From positions 1 through 14,182 of the forward strand of contig JBIOJB010000079.1 in assembly GCA_044450465.1 (NCBI GenBank): a stretch of DNA of 14,182 bases. Reading direction: 5' to 3'. The DNA comes from JBIOJB01 sp044450465. GTDB lineage: Bacteria; Chloroflexota; Dormibacteria; Dormibacterales; Dormibacteraceae. This document shows, piece after piece, positions 1-6,431 of the stretch. Numbering within the stretch: the first letter of the stretch is position 1; each line of letters begins with the position of its first letter. Below the pieces are notes generated by a model. The model did no database searches and had not been told where the DNA came from. It was given only the letters and a program-made list of their open reading frames with translations. A program made the position numbers and the translations under genes.

Positions 1-221
1 ACCTGACACTGAGCGCCACCGCGTTGGTGGGAGGCCTGCTCGCGCAGGGCGCCGCCGGAGCCTATCTGGTGGCCTCCGGTTTCGCGATCGGTGCGGAGCT
101 GCTCCACGCTGCTCTCACCGGCGTTGTGTTCACCGCGGCCTGCCTGGTCTGCCTCCAGGTTCTGCTCGCTGCCGAACGCAGACAGCAACCGATCCGCAGC
201 AGAACGACTCTCGCTGCCTGA
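1..221 (+). CDS. C-terminal end of an integral membrane protein (partial)
   Basis: The reading frame is open from the window edge (first full codon at base 3) to the TGA at 219-221, giving the last 72 residues of a protein whose start lies outside. It shows two hydrophobic, Ala/Gly/Leu-rich stretches, the second ending in a basic tail (AAERRQQPIRSR) typical of a cytoplasmic C-terminus. The stop lies 5 nt before the start of a DtxR/MntR-type regulator, so the two are probably co-transcribed. That context would fit a metal-ion transporter permease, but I see no diagnostic permease motif and other transporter families are equally possible. The membrane-protein call is solid; the specific function is not recognised. 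Confidence 0.6.
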   Translation, partial: LTLSATALVGGLLAQGAAGAYLVASGFAIGAELLHAALTGVVFTAACLVCLQVLLAAERRQQPIRSRTTLAA

Positions 222-226
222 TTGCG

Positions 227-946
227 ATGACCTACAAAGAGCCGACGGAGACCATCGCCCGCTACCTGGAGGCGCTTTTCTACATCGAGGCGGAAGGTGA
301 GGTGGCACGAGGTGCACGGCTGGCGGACTGGTTGGGGGTCAGCCGGCCGACCGTTACCATGGCCCTTCGCCGCATGTCACGCGACGGTCTGGTCCGGGTG
401 ACCAAGCATGAGATTGCGCTGACCAAGACCGGGAAAGCCGAAGCCGCCGCCGTGGTGAGAAAGCACCGGCTCATGGAGCGATGGCTGACCGACGCGCTTG
501 GTCTGGACTGGGTTACTGCCGACCAGGAGGCGGCCCGACTTGAGCATGCCGTCTCCGATGCCGTGGTCGAGCGGCTCTTCGAGGTGCTCGGGCATCCCAC
601 GACATGTCCGCATGGCAATCCGATTCCAGGGTATGGCGTCGCCGATCCGACCGAGGTCCGCCTCGGTACCATCGCACCATCCACTGTTGCGCGCGTGAGT
701 CGGGTATCGGAGGTGGCCGAACGCGAGGCGCCGGCCCTGCTCGCCTACCTGCAGGAAAGAGGGTTGATACCTGGGGCAGAGCTCGCCATCAGGGAAACCG
801 ATACCGTTGGACGCACGCTCCGATTCGAGGTCAAGGGAGCCGAATTCGTCCTCAGCCGCGAGACCGCAGACAAGGTTTGGGTTGTCCCTTCCGCTCCCAA
901 GGCGCTCGCGAGGTCAGTTCGTAGCAACCGTCTAAGGGAGCGTTGA
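227..946 (+). CDS. DtxR/MntR-family metal-dependent transcriptional regulator
   Basis: This 239-residue protein has the three-part DtxR layout. An N-terminal winged helix (about 8-70) has a recognition helix around GVSRPTVTMALRRM. A dimerisation/metal domain (about 72-140) contains KHRLMERWL, EAARLEHAVSD and the family signature HGNPIPG. A C-terminal FeoA/SH3-like domain follows (about 150-230). In the family, metal binding drives DNA binding and repression of metal uptake genes. H80, E84, E106 and H107 match conserved ligands. The residue matching Met10 of DtxR is Arg12, the one matching Cys102 is Ala103, and the ancillary His98 position is Asp99, so the metal site is unusual. The start at 227 is 5 nt after the preceding stop, without a clear Shine-Dalgarno, consistent with translational coupling. 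Iron versus manganese specificity cannot be decided. Confidence 0.9.
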   Translation: MTYKEPTETIARYLEALFYIEAEGEVARGARLADWLGVSRPTVTMALRRMSRDGLVRVTKHEIALTKTGKAEAAAVVRKHRLMERWLTDALGLDWVTADQEAARLEHAVSDAVVERLFEVLGHPTTCPHGNPIPGYGVADPTEVRLGTIAPSTVARVSRVSEVAEREAPALLAYLQERGLIPGAELAIRETDTVGRTLRFEVKGAEFVLSRETADKVWVVPSAPKALARSVRSNRLRER

Positions 947-1076
947 TCGCACGCACCTTCTGAAGCTGGCCGGGAACAGGCGGATCCCAGTCGGTGGCTA
1001 CGGCACCGTCGAGGTCAGCTCTGATGGGACTCGGCTCTAGGACCACGCCCTGGTCCCACGGCCACCCAGCCGGGCC
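947..1076. other. Intergenic region with a perfect hairpin
   Basis: No gene is called here. A perfect 6-bp inverted repeat, GGACCA-CGCCC-TGGTCC, lies at 1040-1056. It lacks a T-tract, so it is at best a weak terminator candidate for the regulator gene, or part of the leader region before the promoter at 1077. A short plus-strand frame (about 942-1040, ending in TAG) reads ..HLLKLAGNRRIPVGGYGTVE.. and looks protein-like, but it has no start codon and no family I can name. It may be a decayed gene end. Confidence 0.3.
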
Positions 1077-1104
1077 TTGACATTTATCTGCATACAGTTA
1101 AACT
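1077..1104 (+). promoter_or_regulatory. Promoter P1 (FAD oxidase) with GntR-type operator in the spacer
   Basis: A consensus -35 TTGACA (1077-1082) and a -10 TAAACT (1099-1104) are separated by 16 bp. The spacer contains the near-palindrome CTGCATACAG (1088-1097). A 28-bp block at 2581-2608 is identical except for one base. The core TGYATRCAGTTA (1089-1100) recurs at 5550-5561 upstream of the GntR gene. A repressor bound between -35 and -10 would block RNA polymerase. Assignment of the site to the GntR protein is inferred from position. Confidence 0.8.
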
Positions 1105-1114
1105 CGGTGGCAAG

Positions 1115-1132
1115 TAGTTCACTAGTTAACCA
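1115..1132 (+). promoter_or_regulatory. MarR-type operator, copy 1
   Basis: TAGTTCACTAGTTAACCA lies about 10 bp after the -10 of P1, over the expected transcription start. It shares TAGT-N-CA-N4-TTAAC-N-A (12 invariant positions of 18) with sites at 2614-2631 and 11370-11387. The third site overlaps the MarR gene's own -10, so all three are assigned to that MarR protein by inference. The arms TAGTTCA and TTAACCA form an imperfect inverted repeat. Confidence 0.65.
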
Positions 1133-1149
1133 TCTTCGAGGTGACGGCA

Positions 1150-2580
1150 GTGTCGGAAACGATTCTCGACCAGCGCTCGGCGGCAGCTCTCGCGAAAGAA
1201 CTCGGCACGTCCTTCACCGGCGATGTCGTGACCGCCGGCCAACCCGGCTACGACGAGGCCCGGACCATCTGGAACGCGATGGTCGACAAGAAACCGGCGG
1301 TCATCGCCCGTTGCGCAACCACCGAGGACGTGGTCGCGTCGGTAAACCTGGCGCGCAACCACAGCCTCCAGGTTTCAGTGCGATGCGGCGGGCACGGCGT
1401 CACGGGCAAGGCCCTGGCCGATGGCGGCCTGACGATCGATCTCACCCGGATGCGGCGCGTCGACGTGAACCCAGATGACCACGTCGCCAGAGTCCAGGGC
1501 GGATGCCTTCTGGGCGACGTTGACGCGGCAACGGCCGCACACGGTCTGATCGTGCCGGCCGGCATTGTCTCGGAGACCGGGGTGGGCGGCCTTGCACTCG
1601 GAGGAGGCATCGGCTGGTTCTCGCGCAAGCATGGGTTGACGTGCGACAACTTTCGCGCCCTCGAGCTCGTGACCGCCGCCGGCGAGATCGTCAGGGCGAG
1701 CGAATCTGAGCATCCGGATCTGTACTGGGCGCTTCACGGCGGAGGCGGTAACTTCGGCGCCGTCACCGAGTTCGAGTTGCAGGCACACCGATTCGGGCCG
1801 CAGATGCGAATCGGCGTTGCGCTCCACCACCCCGAGGACGCTCTCACAGCGCTCGCGGAATATGCCCAGATCTACCCGGAGCTGCCCGACCACGTCGGTT
1901 GGCACGCCGCTCTGAAGCAGTCGATGCCCGGGCTCCCCTTCGTACCGCCCGAGCTGACGGGCAAGCGCCTGCTCCTCATGATCGTCATGTACCTGGATGA
2001 CGCGTCATCAGAAGACGGCATCCAGCTCGTCGACCGCCTCATCGGCGTCGGCAAACCCGCTGCCAAGGCGATGACCGTGATGCCGTTTGGCGCTCGGGTT
2101 CAGAAGCTGCTCGACCCGGAGTTCCCCAACGGCAACCGCTACTACACGAAGGAAGCCCACATCAACGAGCTGCCCAAAGAAGCGCTCGAGATCCTCGTGA
2201 GCAGGTGGAGCGAGATGAAGATGTCGGGCGAGATCGAGATCATCGGTCTGGGCGGCGCGATGGCGCGCGTGAGCCCCGATGCCACCGCGTTCCCGAACCG
2301 CCACCACAACTGGTGGCTGAACTTCGCGTTGCACTGGGACGAGGCCGAACTGGATGGGAGCAACATCGCGCAGATCCGGGCGGCGCACGACGCGCTCAAG
2401 CCCTGGCTCGGGGAAGGCATCTACGCGAACATGCTGAACTTCGACGAGGGGGACCGCCTAATCGATGCCTACGGCGGCCAGGAGCGCTACGACCGCCTCG
2501 CGCGCGTCAAGGCCCAGTACGACCCGGACAACTTCTTCCGCTCGAACAACGCCGCCATCGCGCCGGCCGGCAGCCGCTAG
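1150..2580 (+). CDS. FAD-linked oxidoreductase, berberine-bridge-enzyme type (VAO fold)
   Basis: A flavoprotein oxidase/dehydrogenase of the BBE-like group. The N-terminal FAD-binding domain (about 40-215) contains CGGHGVTG with H82, the usual 8-alpha-histidyl FAD attachment site. GWFSRKHGLTCDN contains C165, the second (6-S-cysteinyl) attachment site, so bicovalent FAD is predicted. The substrate domain follows, and the C-terminal BBE signature YDPDNFFRSNN is intact. At 476 residues the length is normal for the family, whose members oxidise alcohols, sugars and aromatic or alkaloid substrates. I chose GTG 1150 because GAGGTGA (1138-1144) sits 5 nt upstream; GTG 1141 in the same frame overlaps that Shine-Dalgarno. 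The gene has its own promoter P1 with two operators and is followed at once by promoter P2. No signal peptide is seen, so it is probably cytoplasmic. Its role is likely an oxidation step in the aromatic-type pathway encoded around it; the substrate is unknown. Confidence 0.9.
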   Translation: MSETILDQRSAAALAKELGTSFTGDVVTAGQPGYDEARTIWNAMVDKKPAVIARCATTEDVVASVNLARNHSLQVSVRCGGHGVTGKALADGGLTIDLTRMRRVDVNPDDHVARVQGGCLLGDVDAATAAHGLIVPAGIVSETGVGGLALGGGIGWFSRKHGLTCDNFRALELVTAAGEIVRASESEHPDLYWALHGGGGNFGAVTEFELQAHRFGPQMRIGVALHHPEDALTALAEYAQIYPELPDHVGWHAALKQSMPGLPFVPPELTGKRLLLMIVMYLDDASSEDGIQLVDRLIGVGKPAAKAMTVMPFGARVQKLLDPEFPNGNRYYTKEAHINELPKEALEILVSRWSEMKMSGEIEIIGLGGAMARVSPDATAFPNRHHNWWLNFALHWDEAELDGSNIAQIRAAHDALKPWLGEGIYANMLNFDEGDRLIDAYGGQERYDRLARVKAQYDPDNFFRSNNAAIAPAGSR

Positions 2581-2608
2581 TTGACATTTATCTGCATACA
2601 GTTAGACT
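2581..2608 (+). promoter_or_regulatory. Promoter P2 (SDR operon) with GntR-type operator in the spacer
   Basis: TTGACA (2581-2586) begins at the base after the FAD-oxidase stop codon. The -10 TAGACT is at 2603-2608 with 16-bp spacing, and CTGCATACAG occupies 2592-2601. The block is a 27/28 copy of P1, so the two units should respond together. Confidence 0.8.
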
Positions 2609-2613
2609 GACGA

Positions 2614-2631
2614 TAGTACAGAGCTTAACTA
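2614..2631 (+). promoter_or_regulatory. MarR-type operator, copy 2
   Basis: TAGTACAGAGCTTAACTA lies 5 bp after the -10 of P2. It is part of the wider inverted repeat GATAGT-N10-ACTATC (2612-2633). It shares the 12 invariant positions described for copy 1 and lies 9 bp before the ribosome binding site, so binding would block transcription start or early elongation. Confidence 0.65.
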
Positions 2632-2653
2632 TCGATACCAGGAGATGACGGGC

Positions 2654-3553
2654 ATGAGTGACAAGACCGTCTTGGTGACAGGTGCGACCGGCACTGTGTC
2701 AACCGCCCTGTTGGGCGCCCTTAAAGGAAAGCCCGGCCTAAGGCTCCGGGCCTTGGTCCGTGACCCCGGGAAAGCCGAAGCGCTCAAAAAGGACGGCGTC
2801 GAGGTCGTGGCTGGCGACCTGGAGGAGCCCGACACTCTAACTGATGCATTCGAAGGCGTCGACATCCTCTTCCTGCTGACGCCCGCGTCGGCACTGGAGC
2901 CTTCGATGGGTTCCAACGCGGTCACGGTCGCCAGGAAGGCGCGGGTCAAGCACATCGTGCGCAACTCGGCCATCAAGGCAGCGCACGACGCCCCGAACCG
3001 GAACGGCCGCCTGCACGCGCTCGTCGAGGAGTCGGTGAAGGCCTCCGGCATCCCCTGGACGATCCTCCGCCCGCATTACTACATGCAGAACCTCCTGAGC
3101 TCGGCCGCGTCGGTGGCCTCCGACGGGATGCTCTACATGAACATGGGCGACGCCCCGGTCGGGACCATCGACGGCCGCGATGTCGGCGTCTTCGCAGCCA
3201 AGGTCATCGAAGAGCCGGGTAAGCATGCAGGCAAGGTCTATACCCCGACCGGTCCCGCGCGGATCACGATGACGCAGGCGGCAGAGGATCTCAGCCAGGT
3301 GCTGGGGAAGCGCGTCAACTACGTTGCCCTGCCGCAGGAGGCCGCGCGCCAGGCGATGCTGGGCTTTGGCCTGCCGCGCTGGTTCGTCGGCAACGTAGTC
3401 GACTACGGCACCGTCTACTCCGGAGGGTGGGGCGACTTCACCACCAACGACTTCAAGGACGTCACGGGGCAGGAGGCACGCTCGTTCAAGCAGTTCGCGT
3501 CGGACTTCGCGCAGGCGTTCGGCGGGTCGAAGGTACCGGCGCCACGCGCATAG
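2654..3553 (+). CDS. NmrA-like NAD(P)-binding atypical short-chain dehydrogenase
   Basis: A 299-residue Rossmann protein. The nucleotide motif is VLVTGATGTVS at residues 6-16, where the third glycine of GxTGxxG is Ser16. The family features TILRPHYYMQNLL and DGRDVGVFAAKVI follow. This group includes NmrA sensors, QorB-type quinone reductases and triphenylmethane reductase; the retained dinucleotide motif suggests an NAD(P)H-dependent reductase acting on a quinone- or enone-like compound. ATG 2654 is preferred to ATG 2645, because AGGAG (2640-2644) abuts 2645 but is correctly spaced from 2654. It is the first gene of the unit driven by P2 and is followed after 23 bp by the cupin gene. Whether it is an enzyme or a redox sensor cannot be told from sequence. 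Confidence 0.85.
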   Translation: MSDKTVLVTGATGTVSTALLGALKGKPGLRLRALVRDPGKAEALKKDGVEVVAGDLEEPDTLTDAFEGVDILFLLTPASALEPSMGSNAVTVARKARVKHIVRNSAIKAAHDAPNRNGRLHALVEESVKASGIPWTILRPHYYMQNLLSSAASVASDGMLYMNMGDAPVGTIDGRDVGVFAAKVIEEPGKHAGKVYTPTGPARITMTQAAEDLSQVLGKRVNYVALPQEAARQAMLGFGLPRWFVGNVVDYGTVYSGGWGDFTTNDFKDVTGQEARSFKQFASDFAQAFGGSKVPAPRA

Positions 3554-3576
3554 CTGGTAGGGAGGAGGTGGCGTAA

Positions 3577-4074
3577 GTGTCTAACGAGTTCTTCGCCCTG
3601 GATTCGGAGGGCGGCGATCCCATCTGGTATCTGCAGATCCTGATGACGATCAAGGCCAGCGGCGACAAGACGGGCGGCGCGCTCGGCCTGCTCGACTTCA
3701 AGACGCCCGCGGGCCAGACGCCGCTGCACGTCCACCATAAAGAGGACGAGGGCTGGTACCTGCTCAAGGGCAACGTCACCTGCACGTGCGGCGACGAGAG
3801 CGTGAAGATCGAGCCTGGCGGATTCATCTGGCTGCCCAAGGACATCCCGCACCGGTTGCGCTTCGAGACGGAGTGCCACCTGTTGCAGATCGCGATCCCG
3901 GCCGGCCTGGAGGTCTTCCACAAAAAGATGGGCCAGCCGGCCCCGCGCCTCGAGCTCCCGCCCCCGGGTCAGGCGCTCGACACCGAAAAGTACAAGCGGC
4001 TCGCGGCCGAGCACGGCCTCGAGATCATCCAGCTCCCGACGTGGGACGCCAACAAGGAGGGTGCCAAGAAATGA
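3577..4074 (+). CDS. Single-domain cupin protein (Cupin_2 type), putative metal-dependent
   Basis: A 165-residue protein with both cupin motifs. Motif 1 contains HVHHKEDEGWYLLKG, with H51, H53 and E58 as likely metal ligands. Motif 2 contains PGGFIWLPKDIPH, whose final His is the fourth ligand. All four ligands are present, so a metal-binding beta-barrel is expected. Such proteins act as dioxygenases (quercetinase-like), isomerases or small-molecule binders. The start GTG 3577 follows a strong Shine-Dalgarno GGAGGAGG (3561-3568) at good spacing. The stop overlaps the next gene's start (ATGA), so it is translationally coupled to it. Placement in a catabolic operon suggests action on an oxygenated aromatic or enol intermediate; this is inference. 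Confidence 0.85.
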   Translation: MSNEFFALDSEGGDPIWYLQILMTIKASGDKTGGALGLLDFKTPAGQTPLHVHHKEDEGWYLLKGNVTCTCGDESVKIEPGGFIWLPKDIPHRLRFETECHLLQIAIPAGLEVFHKKMGQPAPRLELPPPGQALDTEKYKRLAAEHGLEIIQLPTWDANKEGAKK

Positions 4075-4790
4075 CGGTTCTCGAATACGACACGTTCACT
4101 GCCGGCGCGCTCGACACGAGCAGGTGGGTGCCGCTGCAGCTGCCGACACCCGACGGGAGCATGTGGTCCTACGGCGATCCGCAGGCCAAGGTCGAGGCTC
4201 ACGGCGGGACGATGCAGGTCACGGTCAACCCGTTCCGGCTCAAGCACGACCACGTGCACATGCTCGACGACCCCAAGCACCTGCTGGTCTCGACGCAGGC
4301 CATTCCGATCCCGGCGTCAGGCGCAAAGATCTCCGCGGAGATGGCGGCCGAGAACTACAACGGCAACTCCGACGACATCACCGACGGATGGATCGGCTTG
4401 GTGGTCGGCGACTTCTCGACCGGGATGATCTTCGACTGGATGCTCAGCGGCACGCGCGTCGGCGCCCTTTACGAGCGCCTGCCCATCCCCGGTGTGACGC
4501 CCGAGGGCGGCTCGTTCAGCTACCTCGTGCAGTCGCCTTTTGTGGCGATCAACGAGCCGGGTAAGTTCCGCTCATACGAGATCGCGCTCAACCCCAAGGC
4601 GCGCTCGGCCGAGTGGAGGGTCGACGGCCAGGCCTTCTACAAGACCGAAGGCATCCCCGTCGAGGTGAAATCGGTGACGCTCGGCCTCATCGTCTGCACA
4701 CTCAAGCCGACGGGCCCGCACGGCAGCACATCTGTGCACGGTCAGGGTGCGAAGGGCAGCTGGCGACAGCTCAAGGTTACGAGCGAGTAG
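4071..4790 (+). CDS. Uncharacterised beta-sandwich-like protein (resembles DUF6081 proteins)
   Basis: A 239-residue protein with no signal peptide or membrane segment. Notable blocks are YDTFTAGALDTSRW near the N-terminus, VNPFRLKHDHVHMLDDPKHL around 45-65, DFSTGMIFDWMLSG around 120 and the C-terminal GQGAKGSWRQLKV. The alternating polar/hydrophobic pattern and the opening block recall concanavalin-like jelly-roll proteins. From memory it resembles the actinobacterial group labelled DUF6081; I could not check this. The function is unknown. The start ATG overlaps the cupin stop by 4 bp, so it is coupled to it, and it ends 3 bp from the convergent GntR gene with no room for a separate terminator. 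The conserved HDHVHMLDDPKH segment is rich in potential ligands. Confidence 0.7.
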   Translation: MTVLEYDTFTAGALDTSRWVPLQLPTPDGSMWSYGDPQAKVEAHGGTMQVTVNPFRLKHDHVHMLDDPKHLLVSTQAIPIPASGAKISAEMAAENYNGNSDDITDGWIGLVVGDFSTGMIFDWMLSGTRVGALYERLPIPGVTPEGGSFSYLVQSPFVAINEPGKFRSYEIALNPKARSAEWRVDGQAFYKTEGIPVEVKSVTLGLIVCTLKPTGPHGSTSVHGQGAKGSWRQLKVTSE

Positions 4791-4793
4791 GCG

Positions 4794-5540
4794 TCAGTCC
4801 GAGTCCAGGGCCGAGAAGAGCTGCAGGGCGGTGCGCACCAGAGTGGGTTCGCGCTCGGGAGCGATCTGCGCCATCAAGGTGAGCGCGGCGCGCGCGGAGT
4901 GGCGCGCCACCAGGGAGGCCGCCCTGCTCGCGTTCTTCGCCCTGCACGCGCGGAGGATCGCCTCGTGCTCCTCGTGCAGCCTCACGCCGCCGGCGATCTC
5001 CTCGGTCTGGAATGTGCGCCGTAGGCGCTCGGCGCGGTCGAAGTAGGTAGATAGGGTGCGCGCGAACTCACGACCGGCCTCCGGCACCAGCACACGGTGG
5101 AAGCGGCGATGGGCGCGAGCCCACGTCTCGGCGTTGGGGTCCGACGCGTGTTTGCGCATGGTCGTGACCGCCTCGGCCAGCTCGGCGATCTTCGACGCAT
5201 CGAGCAGGGGAACGGTGACCAGCACGCCGGTCGCCTCCAAGAGCACGCGGCATCCGTACACGGTGTCGATGTCGCCTACGTCCAGCGCCGTGACCGTTGC
5301 GCGCCGGCCGTGGTCCGCCTGGACGATGCCCTCAGCCTGGAGCATCTTCATCGCCTCGCGCAGCGGCGTGCGGCTCACGCCCAACCGTTCCGCGAGCTCG
5401 ACCTGCGACAGGCTCGCGCCGTTCGGAATGGCACCGTCGAGGATGAGGCGCCGCAGGTGCTCATGGAGCGTTCCGTTCCGTTTGTACGGCTTGACGGCGT
5501 CGAGAGAGACGCTGGAGCGGCGGCGGCGCTGGGTCGGCAT
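4794..5540 (-). CDS. GntR-family transcriptional regulator, FCD subfamily
   Basis: A 248-residue repressor-type protein. The N-terminal winged helix (about 20-85) contains LAERLGVSRTPLREAMKML, the classic GntR recognition motif. The C-terminal all-helical FCD domain (about 90-225) usually binds a metal and a carboxylate effector. H148, H192 and H214 match the FCD metal ligands, and the usual Asp four residues before the first His is H144 here. Upstream on the minus strand, TACACT (5553-5548) lies exactly 7 nt before ATG 5540 with no Shine-Dalgarno, so a leaderless transcript is likely. The operator TGYATRCAGTTA overlaps that -10, indicating autoregulation, and recurs in P1 and P2. It is divergent from the ring-cleavage operon, 27 bp away. 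The effector is probably an acid from the pathway. Confidence 0.93.
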   Translation of the reverse strand: MPTQRRRRSSVSLDAVKPYKRNGTLHEHLRRLILDGAIPNGASLSQVELAERLGVSRTPLREAMKMLQAEGIVQADHGRRATVTALDVGDIDTVYGCRVLLEATGVLVTVPLLDASKIAELAEAVTTMRKHASDPNAETWARAHRRFHRVLVPEAGREFARTLSTYFDRAERLRRTFQTEEIAGGVRLHEEHEAILRACRAKNASRAASLVARHSARAALTLMAQIAPEREPTLVRTALQLFSALDSD

Positions 5541-5547
5541 TCGGGAC

Positions 5548-5553
5548 AGTGTA
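5548..5553 (-). promoter_or_regulatory. -10 box of a leaderless GntR-gene promoter
   Basis: TACACT (TAnnnT) on the minus strand is separated from the ATG at 5540 by exactly 7 nt, placing the transcription start at or next to the start codon. No convincing -35 is seen. The box overlaps the GntR-type operator, so binding would exclude polymerase. Confidence 0.55.
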
Positions 5554-5561
5554 TGCAGTTA
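5550..5561 (+). promoter_or_regulatory. GntR-type operator, copy 3 (divergent promoter region)
   Basis: TGTATGCAGTTA matches the P1 and P2 sites as TGYATRCAGTTA. It sits in the 27-bp gap between the divergent GntR and amidohydrolase genes, overlapping the GntR -10. This position is the main reason for assigning the motif to GntR. One bound dimer could control both directions. Confidence 0.7.
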
Positions 5562-5567
5562 ACAACA

Positions 5568-6431
5568 ATGCGCCGCATCGATGTTCACTGCCATCCGAAC
5601 ACGGTGGAGTGGTTCAACGCGATCACTCCATACGTCGAGGCGCTGCGCAGCTACTGGCACCGGCCGTGGGCTCCGCTGAGCGAGCAGCAGGTCATCGACG
5701 AGCTGCGCGCAGCCGAGGTCCAGGTACTGATGGTCGCGTTCGACACTGAGACCGTCACCGGGTGCCCGCCGTGCAGCAACGACTATGTCGCGGGGCTGCG
5801 CGACCGACATCCCGACGTGGTACTCAACGCATGGGCGTCGGTGGACCCGTGGAAGGGGGAGAGGGCCATCAAGGAGGCGGAGCACGCCATCAAGGACCTC
5901 GGCCTGATCGGCTTCCACTTCCATCCCATTTGCGGTGACTTCTCGGTCGGCGATCCGAAGCTTCGCCCGCTGTTCGAGAAGATCGCGGCGCTGGATGTGC
6001 CGGTGCTCATCGACGTCGGCACTACCGGCATGGGCGCCGGCTTGCCGGGTGGGCTCGGCCGGCGCCTCTCGATGTCCCGGCCCATGCCCGCGCTCGATGA
6101 TCTCGCCGCCGAATTTCCCCAGCTCAAGATCATCGCCGCGCATCCGGGCTGGCCCTGGACCGACGAGGTGCTCATGATCTGTCTCCACAAGGGCAATGTG
6201 TTCTGGGAGACGTCAGGCTGGGGTCCGGAGCATTTCCCCGCTTCGCTGAGGCACGACATCCCGCGCCGGATCAAGGACAAAATCATGTTCGGCAGCGACT
6301 ACCCGAGCCTGATGCACAAACGGCTCTTCGAGGGCTGGTCGAAACTTGGCTACGACGACGAGGTGCTGAACAAGGTGTTTCACTCAAACGCCGAGCGAAT
6401 TCTCAATCTCGAGCTGGCAAGGAGGGCGTGA
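5568..6431 (+). CDS. Amidohydrolase_2-family metal-dependent hydrolase/decarboxylase
   Basis: A 287-residue TIM-barrel protein of the ACMSD / gamma-resorcylate decarboxylase / LigJ-LigI group. The N-terminal metal motif is DVHCHP (H7, H9). GFHFHPICGDF follows at about 115-125, AHPGWPW (H192) in strand 6, and the C-terminal FGSDYP with D244. Where relatives usually read PVLIHxG in the middle strand this protein has PVLIDVGTTG, so the expected His ligand is D149. The family carries out non-oxidative decarboxylation or hydration/hydrolysis of aromatic and ring-cleavage acids. The start is ATG 5568; ATG 5553 in frame is possible but lies inside the operator, and neither has a clear Shine-Dalgarno. 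It is the first gene of a four-gene overlapping operon with the extradiol dioxygenase, so a carboxylated aromatic or its meta-cleavage product is the likely substrate. Confidence 0.88.
   Translation: MRRIDVHCHPNTVEWFNAITPYVEALRSYWHRPWAPLSEQQVIDELRAAEVQVLMVAFDTETVTGCPPCSNDYVAGLRDRHPDVVLNAWASVDPWKGERAIKEAEHAIKDLGLIGFHFHPICGDFSVGDPKLRPLFEKIAALDVPVLIDVGTTGMGAGLPGGLGRRLSMSRPMPALDDLAAEFPQLKIIAAHPGWPWTDEVLMICLHKGNVFWETSGWGPEHFPASLRHDIPRRIKDKIMFGSDYPSLMHKRLFEGWSKLGYDDEVLNKVFHSNAERILNLELARRA

Noticed and set aside
5097..5552. Plus-strand open frame extending the amidohydrolase upstream
   Set aside because: It lies antisense to the GntR gene, the HxH motif begins right after ATG 5568, and the extension has no family features.
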